Positions 9,305 through 17,863 of a DNA stretch of 64,000 bases are shown here, in pieces; position 1 is the stretch's first letter, and each line of letters starts with the position of its first letter. Below the pieces are notes generated by a model. That model saw only the letters and a list, made by a program, of their open reading frames with translations, made no database searches and was not told the origin of the DNA. The translations under genes were made by a program, and so were the position numbers. Source of the stretch: Gemmatimonadaceae bacterium (GTDB lineage: Bacteria; Gemmatimonadota; Gemmatimonadetes; Gemmatimonadales; Gemmatimonadaceae); the NCBI GenBank assembly GCA_035533755.1, contig DATLTC010000056.1:31446-95445 (forward strand). The letters are read 5' to 3'.

Positions 9305-9472
9305 CTAGCGCGCGTCGGATGGCGGCTTGTGCTCCTCGTCGTCGTGGAGCATGCGCACGGCGGGCGTATCGAGATCGTCGAATTGCCCGCGGTTGGCGGC
9401 CCACACAAACGCGCCGACGGCGGCCCCGACCACGAGCAGCGCCAATGGGACCACGATATAGATGACACTCAT
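9305..9472 (-). CDS. ccoS: cbb3 oxidase assembly protein CcoS
   Basis: A 55-residue protein with one N-terminal membrane helix (IYIVVPLALLVVG) and the diagnostic segment AANRGQFDDLDTP, followed by an acidic tail. CcoS is needed to insert cofactors into cbb3 oxidase. Its ATG overlaps the ccoI stop (ATGA), and it is the last gene of the operon. Confidence 0.92.
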   Translation of the reverse strand: MSVIYIVVPLALLVVGAAVGAFVWAANRGQFDDLDTPAVRMLHDDEEHKPPSDAR

Positions 9473-11937
9473 GACACCCGGCCCTCGAACGTTCGGGATC
9501 GCCACGAGCTGACCACCACCGTGAGCGAGCTGGCCGGCATGAGCAGCGCGGCGATCAGCGGGTTGAGCAGGCCGGCCATGGCGAGGCCGGCGCCCACCAC
9601 GTTGTAGACGAGCGAGAACGCCAGATTGCGCCGGATCACCCGCATCGTGCGCTCGGCGCCGCGCACCAGCTGGACCAGCGGCGCCAGCCCGGGCTGCGTG
9701 AGGTAGATGTCCGCGGTGGCCAGGCACGCCTCGGCGCCTCCGTGAACGCCGATGCCCACCGTCGCCGCGGCGATGGCCGCCGCGTCGTTCACGCCGTCGC
9801 CCACCATCACCACCGGTCGCTCGCCCCGGGCCGACTCCACGGCCCGCAGCTTGTCTTCGGGCGACGCGCCGCCCACGCAGTCGGAGGCAGACAGGTGGAG
9901 CACACGGCCCACCGCCTGCACCACCGGCGGGGCGTCGCCGGAGAGCACGCGCACCGTCCACCCGCGGTCGCGCAGCGCGGCCACCGAGGCGGCCGCGTCG
10001 GCGCGAATCGGATCACCCAGCCCGGCGGCGGCCACGACGCGGCCGTCCACGGCCACCAACACCGGGGTGAGCGTGGCGTCGATCGTGCCTTCGAGCCCGG
10101 GGCCAGCGAGCGTGTCGCGGGCGCGCTGGCGCACGAACGGCGGCGAACCCACGAGCACGAGGCGGCCATCCACGGTGCCCGAGAGGCCGCCGCCGATCAC
10201 GTGCGCGGCATCGCGCGCCGCGGGCGCGGCGAGCTCCGGCCACGCGGCGCGGAATCCGGCGGCCAGCGGGTGCGAGGAATCGGCTTCGAGCGCCAGCACG
10301 AGCGGCTTGACCCAGTCCGGGCCCTGCCACTGCACGAGCGCGGTGCGCGCCTCGGTGATCGTGCCGGTCTTGTCGAGCAGCAGTTGCCCGGGGCGCGCCA
10401 GCGCCTCCAGCGCGTCGCCGCCCTTGATGAAGATGCCGGCCCGCGCGGCGCGCCCGATGGCCATCGACACGGCGAGCGGCGTGGAGAGCGCCAGCGCGCA
10501 GGGACAGGTGACGATGAGCAGCGAGATGGCGTTGTCCACCGCCCGCCCCGGGTCGAGAACTTCCCATATCACAAATGTGATGCCGGCGAGCACGAGCACC
10601 GCGGCCACGAAGTAGCCGGCCACGCGGTTGGCCGCCTCCACCACGGGGGCCCGCCGGCGTCCGCTCTCCTCCACCTGTTTGAGGATCCGGGCCACGCGGC
10701 TCGATTCGCCCGCCTGTTGCACGCGCACGCGCACGGGGGACGAGAGGTTCACGGTGCCGGCGAACACCGGCGCGCCGGCGCTCACCGACACGGGACGCGA
10801 CTCGCCGGTGAGCAGCGCCATGTCGAACTGCGAGCGACCGTCGGCCACGACGCCGTCGGCGGCCAGCGTCTCGCCGGGGCGCACGTCGAGGAGCATGTCG
10901 GGGAGCAACGCGTCGGCCGGCATCTCGTGGACGCCGGCCTCGTCCACCACGCGCGCCGTGGACGGCGTGAGCGAGTAGAGCAGCTCGGCGCCGTCGGCCG
11001 CGGCGCGCTGGCCGCGCTGCTGCAGGTAGCGGCCCACGAGCAGCAGGAAGATGAGCAGCGCGAGACCGTCGAAGTAGATCGGCCCCGCGTCGCGGATGGT
11101 GTTGGCCGCGCCCTGGACGTAGCCCACCGCCAGCCCGAGCGCGATCGGGACGTCCATGTGCAGGGTGCGCGTGCGGAATGCGGACCAGGCGCCGGCAAAG
11201 AACACGCGGCCCGGCCAGAACATGGCCGGCGTGACGAGCACGAAGCTCACCCACCGGAAGAACTGCTGCCACTCGTGCTCCATCCCGCCCAGCCATCCGG
11301 CGTAGAGCGCGAACGCGGCGAGCATGATGTTGCCGGCGATCGCGCCGGCCACGCCGATGCGCACCAGCATCGCGCGGTCCTCGCGGCGGCGCACGGCCTC
11401 GCGCTGCACGCCGCGGAACGGATGCGGCGGGTAGCCCAGCGAGTCGAGCATCCGCGCCACGCGCGAGAGCGGCACCCGCGTGGGGTCCCAGATCACGCGG
11501 GCCAGCGACCGCCGGAATTCCAGCTCGGCGCCGGCCACGCCGGGCAGCAGGAGCGGCACGCGCTCCACCAGCCACACGCACGACGCGCAGTGCACGCCTT
11601 CGAGGTACAGATCCACCTGGGCCAGCCCGCCGGTGAGCGGGCGCACGTACAACTGGTGGAACGACGCGTGGTCGAACTCCTCGTACGTGCGCCCCGTGGG
11701 CGTGACGGGTTGCTCGCGCAGTTCGCCCAGCCGGTAGTACTGGTCCAGCCCGTGGTCGTGCAGTATCTCGTACGCGGCGCGGCAACCCGTGCAGCAGAAC
11801 TGGCGCTGGGCGTCCGGCTCGACGAGGCCGGACGGTACATCGAGCCCGCAGTGCGTGCAGCGCACGTCGACGCGCGCCGCGGCGGCAGCTCCTGTGGCGG
11901 CGTTGGGCGCGAGCGCCGTGGGGTCAGCGGCCGGCAT
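9469..11937 (-). CDS. ccoI: Copper P1B-type ATPase CcoI
   Basis: An 822-residue copper-exporting P-type ATPase that supplies copper for cbb3 assembly. In order: an N-terminal Cys-rich zinc-finger-like region (CTHCGLDVP, CCTGC), a heavy-metal-binding domain with GVHCASCVW, membrane helices, the ion-translocating TCPCALALS, the phosphorylation loop DKTGTIT and the hinge GDGVNDAAA. This order and the ccoG-fixH-x-ccoI-ccoS context identify CcoI/FixI rather than a housekeeping CopA. The frame is open to 12018, but the ATG at 11937 fits the upstream overlap. It overlaps the safE 3' end by 14 bp. Confidence 0.92.
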   Translation of the reverse strand: MPAADPTALAPNAATGAAAAARVDVRCTHCGLDVPSGLVEPDAQRQFCCTGCRAAYEILHDHGLDQYYRLGELREQPVTPTGRTYEEFDHASFHQLYVRPLTGGLAQVDLYLEGVHCASCVWLVERVPLLLPGVAGAELEFRRSLARVIWDPTRVPLSRVARMLDSLGYPPHPFRGVQREAVRRREDRAMLVRIGVAGAIAGNIMLAAFALYAGWLGGMEHEWQQFFRWVSFVLVTPAMFWPGRVFFAGAWSAFRTRTLHMDVPIALGLAVGYVQGAANTIRDAGPIYFDGLALLIFLLLVGRYLQQRGQRAAADGAELLYSLTPSTARVVDEAGVHEMPADALLPDMLLDVRPGETLAADGVVADGRSQFDMALLTGESRPVSVSAGAPVFAGTVNLSSPVRVRVQQAGESSRVARILKQVEESGRRRAPVVEAANRVAGYFVAAVLVLAGITFVIWEVLDPGRAVDNAISLLIVTCPCALALSTPLAVSMAIGRAARAGIFIKGGDALEALARPGQLLLDKTGTITEARTALVQWQGPDWVKPLVLALEADSSHPLAAGFRAAWPELAAPAARDAAHVIGGGLSGTVDGRLVLVGSPPFVRQRARDTLAGPGLEGTIDATLTPVLVAVDGRVVAAAGLGDPIRADAAASVAALRDRGWTVRVLSGDAPPVVQAVGRVLHLSASDCVGGASPEDKLRAVESARGERPVVMVGDGVNDAAAIAAATVGIGVHGGAEACLATADIYLTQPGLAPLVQLVRGAERTMRVIRRNLAFSLVYNVVGAGLAMAGLLNPLIAALLMPASSLTVVVSSWRSRTFEGRVS

Positions 11938-12661
11938 GGGCGGGGTCCATCGCCATCGGCATGCCGCTCGCCCCGCCAACGCGCATGTGCATGGCGGGTG
12001 GGTGAACGCGTCCGGCAATGGAGAGCAGCCCGAGCACGAGCACGAGCGCGGCGCTGGCCAACGGCAGGCGGCGCGCCACCGGGCCGAGCAGCCTCTGCGC
12101 GCCCAGCCCGAGGCTGAGGAGCACGGGTACCGTGCCGAGCCAGAATGCGAACATCACGCCGGCGCCGGCGAGCGGGCTGCCGGTGCCGCCCGCCGTGACG
12201 ACGAACGTGTAGAGCCATCCGCACGGCAGGAGCGTGGTGAGCAGCCCGGTGACGGCGGCGCGGGCCACCGGCGGGCGTTCGCGCATGGCGATGAGCGCCG
12301 CGCCGAGGCGCTGCTTGGCCCAGGCGGGCGCGAGCGTGCCGGGCACGCGCACGCCGAACGACGCGGCGATGATGCCCAGCGCCCACGCGACCATGAGCGT
12401 CCCGGCGAGCACGGCGGCGCCGCGGCCGAATCCGGCGAACCGGCCCAGATCATCCACCCGCGCGCCGATGGCGCCGGCCACGACGCCGAGCGAGACGTAC
12501 GAGACCAGCCGTCCGCCGTTGTACGCGACGTGCGCGGGCAGGTTGTGGCGGCCACGCGGGGTAGAAGCTCCGGCGTAGACGCACACGAAGCCGCCGCACA
12601 TGGCCGCGCAGTGGATGCTTCCCACCAGGCTGGCGGCCAGCACGCCCAGGAGGAGGGTCAC
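11924..12661 (-). CDS. TauE/SafE-like membrane protein of the cco cluster
   Basis: A 245-residue polytopic protein annotated in the sulfite exporter TauE/SafE family, sub-type found beside ccoI and ccoS. Paired motifs HCAAMCGGF near the N-terminus and LPCGWLYTF in the middle are typical and include possible metal-binding Cys and His residues. A His/Met-rich tail (PPAMHMRVGGASGMPMAMD) fits copper handling during oxidase assembly, an inference from context and composition. GTG start overlapping the fixH stop (GTGA). Confidence 0.8.
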   Translation of the reverse strand: MTLLLGVLAASLVGSIHCAAMCGGFVCVYAGASTPRGRHNLPAHVAYNGGRLVSYVSLGVVAGAIGARVDDLGRFAGFGRGAAVLAGTLMVAWALGIIAASFGVRVPGTLAPAWAKQRLGAALIAMRERPPVARAAVTGLLTTLLPCGWLYTFVVTAGGTGSPLAGAGVMFAFWLGTVPVLLSLGLGAQRLLGPVARRLPLASAALVLVLGLLSIAGRVHPPAMHMRVGGASGMPMAMDPAHAGR

Positions 12662-13146
12662 GTGCCGGCGCGCGCCGGCACGGCCTCGACGCGCGAGATG
12701 GCGGTGAACCGCTGGCGGCCGCGCTGCACGTCGAACTGCAGCTCCCACACGCCTCCGCGCGTCACGGGCAGGGTGACGGCGTAGCCGGTGGAGTCGCGGG
12801 CCAGCGTGGTGTCGATGACGTCGTTGGCGCGGGCGTTGAAGAACGCCGCCACCTTCACCGTGGCGTCGGGGATCGCGGTGCCCGACGAATCGGTGAGCGT
12901 CACCTGCAGCACGGCTCCGTCGTGTTCGGTGAACGCGGCCAGCGTGGGCGACAGCCGCCAGCCGAGCGCGACGTTCTCCCGGGCCTGGGCCATGGTGCTG
13001 TCCCAGGCCATCGCCTTCTGATAGTAGTCGGGCTCGATGGCGAACGAGGGATCGTCGTTCGCCACGCGATAGACCCAGATGTTGAGGGCCACGGTCGCCG
13101 CCAGCACGACGGCGACTCCGATGGGCCAACTGCTGCCGCGCTTCAT
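12658..13146 (-). CDS. fixH: FixH/CcoH cbb3 assembly protein
   Basis: A 162-residue membrane-anchored protein: one N-terminal helix (IGVAVVLAATVALNIWVYRV), then a periplasmic beta-sandwich with the FixH signatures DPSFAIEPDYYQKAMAWD and the C-terminal GGVWELQFDVQRGRQRF. FixH/CcoH is required to assemble cbb3 oxidase. ATGA overlap with ccoG upstream and GTGA overlap with the SafE-like gene downstream show tight translational coupling. Confidence 0.9.
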   Translation of the reverse strand: MKRGSSWPIGVAVVLAATVALNIWVYRVANDDPSFAIEPDYYQKAMAWDSTMAQARENVALGWRLSPTLAAFTEHDGAVLQVTLTDSSGTAIPDATVKVAAFFNARANDVIDTTLARDSTGYAVTLPVTRGGVWELQFDVQRGRQRFTAISRVEAVPARAGT

Positions 13147-14567
13147 GGGTGTCTGTCCTCGGGTGTGACGTCGTCGTGCGCTTCGTGCTCGGGCCCCACC
13201 AGGCGATACGGCACGCGGTCGGTGTAGCCGGCGCCGTCGGTGACGCTCACCGTGATGCGGCGCTCGCCGTCGTGAAATGCCGACGGGGGGAGCATGATGA
13301 ACACTCCCATCATCTCGGTGTGTCCCGGGGCCACGGGAAGCGGGTTCTCGGGCGCGATGAGCGTGCCCTCGTCGGCGCCCTGGACGCTCACCGTGTACCG
13401 GTGATCGGCGGGCGACCGATTGGTGATCTTCACGCGCAACTGGTTGGCCACGCGGCCGTCGGCTTCGGTCACGTAGGGCTCTCCCATGCCGCGCAGCACC
13501 GTGATGTCGGCGGGCGCCCTGGTGTTGAGCGCGAACAGGAAGCCGCCGAACGTGACGGCGAGCGCGGCGGGGTAGAGCACGACGCGCGGACGGAGCTTCT
13601 TCACGCGCGCGCCTTCGAGCGCGGCGCGCGAGCTGTAGCGGATGAGTCCCGGGGGCTTGCCGATCCTGGCCATGATCGCGTCGCAGGCATCGGCGCACTG
13701 CGTGCAGTGGATGCACTCCATCTGCAGCCCGTCGCGGATGTCGATGCCGGTGGGGCAGGTGATCACGCACGCGCCGCAGTCGATGCAGTCGCCGGCGCCC
13801 GCGGCGCGCTCCTTGCCCTTGGCGCGGGGCTCGCCGCGGGCGCGGTCGTACGCCACGATGAGCGACTGGCGGTCGAGCAGCACCGACTGCCAGCGGCCGT
13901 ACGGGCAGGCCACGAGGCAGGTCTGCTCGCGGAACCAGGTGAAGTCGAGCATGATGGCGCCGGTGGTGATCGCCATGATGAAGAACGACGTGGGGTGGTC
14001 GAACGGCGACCGCTGCACCCAGGCCACCAGCCGGTCGATGCCCACGAAGTACGCGAGGAAGGTGTGGGCGAGGAAGAGCGACAGCACCAGATACACGGCG
14101 TACTTGGCGAGTCGCCGCGGGTGAAGCTGCCCGCGCAGGCCCTCGCGGTCGAGTTGCATGGAGCCGCTGCGCCCGCGTTCGAACAGCCGTTCGATGGGGC
14201 GGAACAGGAACTCCATGTACACCGTCTGTGGACACGACCAGCCGCACCACACGCGTCCGGCCAGGGCCGTCATCAGGAAGATGCCGATGAGGATGCTGGC
14301 CATGAGCAGCATCAGCAGCAGCGTGTCGGTGGGCAGGAAGGTGGCGCCGAAGAACGTGAACTGCCGGTCGGGCAGGTCGAGCAAGACGAGCGGCTTGCCG
14401 CCCATCCGGAGGTACGGGATGATGAAGAAGACCACCATCAGCACGTACGCCACGACGCGGCGGCGCGTGAGGAACTTGCCGGGCGACGGCCGGGGGCGGA
14501 TCCAGCGCCGCGATCCGTCCTCATTGAGCGTCGGCAGCACGCGCCCCGCCGCCATGGGCACGGTCAT
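13143..14567 (-). CDS. ccoG: CcoG/RdxA ferredoxin-like copper reductase
   Basis: A 474-residue membrane protein with several helices in the first 230 residues (including RVWCGWSCPQTVYMEFLF), then two 4Fe-4S ligand sets CIDCGACVITCP and CIHCTQCADACD, another helix and a C-terminal Ig-like periplasmic domain. CcoG reduces copper and supports cbb3 maturation. ATG at 14567 chosen because it overlaps the ccoP stop (ATGA); the open frame upstream is only the shadow of ccoP. Confidence 0.93.
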   Translation of the reverse strand: MTVPMAAGRVLPTLNEDGSRRWIRPRPSPGKFLTRRRVVAYVLMVVFFIIPYLRMGGKPLVLLDLPDRQFTFFGATFLPTDTLLLMLLMASILIGIFLMTALAGRVWCGWSCPQTVYMEFLFRPIERLFERGRSGSMQLDREGLRGQLHPRRLAKYAVYLVLSLFLAHTFLAYFVGIDRLVAWVQRSPFDHPTSFFIMAITTGAIMLDFTWFREQTCLVACPYGRWQSVLLDRQSLIVAYDRARGEPRAKGKERAAGAGDCIDCGACVITCPTGIDIRDGLQMECIHCTQCADACDAIMARIGKPPGLIRYSSRAALEGARVKKLRPRVVLYPAALAVTFGGFLFALNTRAPADITVLRGMGEPYVTEADGRVANQLRVKITNRSPADHRYTVSVQGADEGTLIAPENPLPVAPGHTEMMGVFIMLPPSAFHDGERRITVSVTDGAGYTDRVPYRLVGPEHEAHDDVTPEDRHP

Positions 14568-15139
14568 TCGGACCGCTCCACCTTCACGCCCTGCGCGGCC
14601 TTCGGGTTGGGCGGGTGGGAGTCGTGCAGCGAGTAATACACGTACCCTGCGACGTCGTTGATCTGCTCGGGCGTGAGGAACTTGCCCCAGTTGGGCATGC
14701 CCTTCTCGAGCACGCCGTTGGTGATCGTGTTGTGTACGTCGACGACCGTCCCGCCATGCAGCCAGTAGTCGTCGGTGAGGTTGGGGCCGATGAGGCCGCC
14801 GCCGTCCGGCCGGTGGCAGGGCGCGCATGTGGTGACGAACACCTTCTTGCCGGCGGCCAGGGCCTGCGGATTCCTCCCCAGCGCGGCGAGCGTCGCCGCG
14901 TCGGCGGCGCCCGACGGTTGTGGCCAGCGCTTGGCGGCGTCGGCCACCGACGCCTGGTACTCGGCAATGCGCCCCGGGCCGCGCAGCACGTGCCACGGAT
15001 CGAGGCCGTAGACGATCGCGAACACGATCGTGGCCCAGAAGACCCAGACCCACCAGCGCGGCATCGGATTGTCGAATTCCTGGATGCCGTCGTAGTCGTG
15101 CTGGAGCAGCCGGTCCTGATCGGGGTTATTGGTCGGCAT
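14564..15139 (-). CDS. ccoP: Short mono-heme CcoP subunit
   Basis: A 191-residue cytochrome c subunit of cbb3 oxidase. N-terminal segment with DGIQEFDNPMPRWW and a single membrane helix, then one cytochrome c domain with CAPCH and a distal Met in the KGMPNW segment. Canonical CcoP carries two heme c domains, so this is the short single-heme type, close in plan to fused-cco lineages. The frame opens at 15208, but the ATG at 15139 precedes the conserved segment and is preferred. It overlaps ccoQ by 14 bp. Confidence 0.9.
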   Translation of the reverse strand: MPTNNPDQDRLLQHDYDGIQEFDNPMPRWWVWVFWATIVFAIVYGLDPWHVLRGPGRIAEYQASVADAAKRWPQPSGAADAATLAALGRNPQALAAGKKVFVTTCAPCHRPDGGGLIGPNLTDDYWLHGGTVVDVHNTITNGVLEKGMPNWGKFLTPEQINDVAGYVYYSLHDSHPPNPKAAQGVKVERSE

Positions 15140-15341
15140 GGCGGGTTCCCTGGTCCGGGGACGGGTGGGGGGGCGCGTCATCGTCTTCGAGCGGCAGGTT
15201 GGCCTCATGCTCCCAGGTGGAGCGCTTGGCGATCAGCACGCGAAGGACGATCGCGATGAACACCGCGAAGAAGATGACCAGCGCGACTTCGGCGTAGATG
15301 TGGAGGCCGGCTCCGCTGACGACGTCGGACAGCGACTTCAC
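15126..15341 (-). CDS. ccoQ: CcoQ-like small subunit
   Basis: A 71-residue protein with one membrane helix (YAEVALVIFFAVFIAIVLRV) and an acidic tail (LPLEDDDAPP), the usual CcoQ plan. It starts with GTG in a GTGA overlap with the ccoNO stop and sits between ccoNO and ccoP, the standard position for the small stabilising subunit. Confidence 0.85.
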   Translation of the reverse strand: MKSLSDVVSGAGLHIYAEVALVIFFAVFIAIVLRVLIAKRSTWEHEANLPLEDDDAPPHPSPDQGTRHADQ

Positions 15342-17611
15342 GGCGCCCCCTTGCCGCCGGCGGCGGGCGCGGACAGGTGCGTGGCGTCCCATCCCAGCCG
15401 TTGCAGGTACGCCACGACGGCCACGATCTCCTTGTTCTGGAGCCCCGCGGGTCCGCCCTGTTGGGCGATGGTGTCGGCGATGAGCGCGGCCTGCGCGTGG
15501 GCCAGCACGGGCGCGTGGCCGGCGAGCACGGCGTCGCCGTACGGCACGCCGAGCATCGCCATCGCGTCCACCTTGCGCTGGATGGCGTTGAAGTCGAGGT
15601 CGTTGGTGAGCAACTGCGGGAACGCCGGCATGATGGACTTGGCGGTGATCGACCGCGGATCCTGCATGTGCCGCACGTGCCAGAGGTCCGGGTACTTGCC
15701 GCCTTCGCGCGCCAGATCGGGCCCGATGCGCCGCGACCCCCACAGGAACGGATGGTCGTACACGAACTCGCCGGCCTTGGAGTATTCGCCGAACCGTTCC
15801 GTCTCATATCGGAACGGGCGGATCATCTGCGAGTGGCAGTTGAAGCATCCCTCGCGGATGTAGATGTCCCGGCCGGCGAGCTCGAGCGGCGTGTACGGCT
15901 TGACGGCGGCGATCGTGGGCACGTTGGAGCGGATGAGGAACGTGGGGATGATCTCGAACAGCGAGGCCACCGCCACGGCCACGATCACCATCACGGTGAA
16001 CAGCAGCCAGCGGCCCTCCCACATCCGATGCCAGCCCAGGTTCGCGAACCGCGCCCAGGCGCCGGCCGGCGGCGCGCCGCGCGGCGCTTCGGCGTACTGC
16101 CTGGCGAGCGGCGGGGCCTGGATCACCGGCACGTCGTATACCGCCGGGCGGTTGCGCCACGTCATCAGGATGTTCCAGCCGAACAGCAGCATGCCCACGA
16201 TGTAGAAGCCGCCGCCGATGGCGCGCATCCACCACATCGGGAAGAGCTTGACCACCGTCTCGATGAAGTCGGGGTAGGCGAGCCGGCCGGTCTGATCGAA
16301 CGCGCGCCACATCAGCCCCTGCGTGACGCCGGCGCTGTAGATGGCCACGACGTAGAGCAGGATACCGAAGCTTCCGATCCAGAAGTGCAGCTCGGCGAGC
16401 TTCTTGCTGTAGAGCTTGGTCTGGAACAGGCGCGGCAGCAGCCAGTAGATCATGCCGAACGTCATGAACCCGTTCCACCCCAGCGTGCCGGTGTGCACGT
16501 GGGCGATGATCCAATCGGTGTAGTGGGCGAGGGCGTTGACGCTCTTCACCGAGAGCATCGGGCCTTCGAACGTGGCCATGCCGTACGCGGTGACCGCGAC
16601 GACGAAGAACTTGAGGACCGGGTCGTCCACCACCTTGTGCCAGGCCCCGCGCAGCGTGAGCAGCCCGTTGATCATGCCGCCCCACGACGGCATCCACAGC
16701 ATCACCGAGAACGCCATGCCGAGCGTGGACGCCCATTCGGGGAGGGCCGTGTAGTGCAGGTGGTGCGGGCCGGCCCAGATATAGATGAAGACCAGCGACC
16801 AGAAATGGAGGATCGACAGCTTGTACGAATAGACGGGCCGCTCGGCCGCCTTGGGCATGAAGTAGTACATCAGCCCCAGAAACGGCGTGGTGAGGAAGAA
16901 CGCGACGGCGTTGTGGCCGTACCACCACTGCATGAACGCGTCCTGCACGCCGGCGTAGATCGAATAGCTCTTGAACCACCCCGCGGGCACGGAGAGGTTG
17001 TTGAAGATGTGCAGGATGGCGACGGTGATGATGCTGGCGATGTAGAACCAGATCGCGACGTATAGATGGCGCTCACGCCGCTGCTTGAGCGTGCCGAAGA
17101 AGTTCACGGCGAACACCACCCAGACCACCGCGATCGCGATGTCGATGGGCCATTCCAGCTCGGCGTACTCCTTGGCCTGCGTGAACCCCAATGGCAGGGT
17201 GACCGCGGCGGCGACGATGATCGCCTGCCAGCCCCAGAAGTGGAAGCGGCCCAGGCGGTCGGAGAACATCCGCGTCTTGCACAGCCGCTGCGTGGAGTAG
17301 TAGGCGCCGGTGAAGAAGGCGTTGCCCGCGAAGGCGAAGATGACGGCGTTGGTGTGCAGCGGGCGCAGCCGGCCGAACGAGAACCAGGGCGCGAAATTCA
17401 GTGCCGGCACCACGAGCTGGAGGGCGATGATGAGCCCCACGAGCATGCCCACCAGGCCCCACACGAAGGTGGCCACCATGAACTTGCGAACGATGTCGTC
17501 GTCGTACGAGAAGGAGTCGAGGCCAGACGACGGAACGCGGGGCATGGCCGGGGCGCCCGGGGCGCCGGATTCGGCGGCCACGGTGCCCGGTGCGCCATCG
17601 AAGAGCATCAT
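15338..17611 (-). CDS. ccoNO: Fused CcoN-CcoO cbb3 oxidase subunits
   Basis: A 757-residue fusion of the catalytic subunit CcoN (about residues 35-510) and the mono-heme subunit CcoO (about 520-757). CcoN has the heme-b and copper ligands in LHTNAVIFAF (His about 86), GHNAVAFF, GPHHLHYTALP and HVHTGTLGWN. CcoO begins with a membrane helix and carries CFNCH at about residue 589. There is no stop or internal start between the parts. Start is uncertain: ATG ATG at 17611/17608 has no good ribosome-binding site, and an internal Met (AMPRVPSSG) is possible. This is the first gene of the cco operon. Confidence 0.92.
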   Translation of the reverse strand: MMLFDGAPGTVAAESGAPGAPAMPRVPSSGLDSFSYDDDIVRKFMVATFVWGLVGMLVGLIIALQLVVPALNFAPWFSFGRLRPLHTNAVIFAFAGNAFFTGAYYSTQRLCKTRMFSDRLGRFHFWGWQAIIVAAAVTLPLGFTQAKEYAELEWPIDIAIAVVWVVFAVNFFGTLKQRRERHLYVAIWFYIASIITVAILHIFNNLSVPAGWFKSYSIYAGVQDAFMQWWYGHNAVAFFLTTPFLGLMYYFMPKAAERPVYSYKLSILHFWSLVFIYIWAGPHHLHYTALPEWASTLGMAFSVMLWMPSWGGMINGLLTLRGAWHKVVDDPVLKFFVVAVTAYGMATFEGPMLSVKSVNALAHYTDWIIAHVHTGTLGWNGFMTFGMIYWLLPRLFQTKLYSKKLAELHFWIGSFGILLYVVAIYSAGVTQGLMWRAFDQTGRLAYPDFIETVVKLFPMWWMRAIGGGFYIVGMLLFGWNILMTWRNRPAVYDVPVIQAPPLARQYAEAPRGAPPAGAWARFANLGWHRMWEGRWLLFTVMVIVAVAVASLFEIIPTFLIRSNVPTIAAVKPYTPLELAGRDIYIREGCFNCHSQMIRPFRYETERFGEYSKAGEFVYDHPFLWGSRRIGPDLAREGGKYPDLWHVRHMQDPRSITAKSIMPAFPQLLTNDLDFNAIQRKVDAMAMLGVPYGDAVLAGHAPVLAHAQAALIADTIAQQGGPAGLQNKEIVAVVAYLQRLGWDATHLSAPAAGGKGAP

Positions 17612-17863
17612 CGAAGGGGGGTCCGGTGAGAGGCGTGATGGATCGTGCGACACTCGTCTGCGCGTAGGCGGCCGGCGTGGCCGGCAACCCGCCGCGGATC
17701 GCGCGGCGCTCGGCCTGCAGTCGGCCGGCCTCAAGCTCACAGCGCCCGGGGAAGTGCGCATCGGGCGGTTTCCCGCAAGATCCGACCGGCAATCCCTTAC
17801 ATTTGGGGTCTCCTGGGACATTTGTGACGCGAAATGGTCCCGAATGTGGTAACTTGAGGTCCC
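17612..17863. promoter_or_regulatory. Divergent ccoNO / monooxygenase promoter region with inverted repeat
   Basis: This 252-bp gap separates divergent genes and must hold both promoters. It contains an imperfect inverted repeat, GGGACATTT (17815-17823) and AAATGGTCCC (17832-17841), centred about 36 bp before the plus-strand ATG, and a direct repeat ACATTTG at 17799 and 17818. The placement suits an operator. No FNR box (TTGAT-N4-ATCAA) was seen, although cbb3 operons are often FNR-controlled. Confidence 0.4.

Noticed and set aside
9742..12117. 791-codon plus-strand open frame over ccoI
   Set aside because: Shadow of ccoI; no recognisable domain or ribosome-binding site.
11924..12661. True sulfite exporter
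   Set aside because: The cco-cluster position and Cys/His motifs favour the copper-linked subgroup; the family name is only historical.
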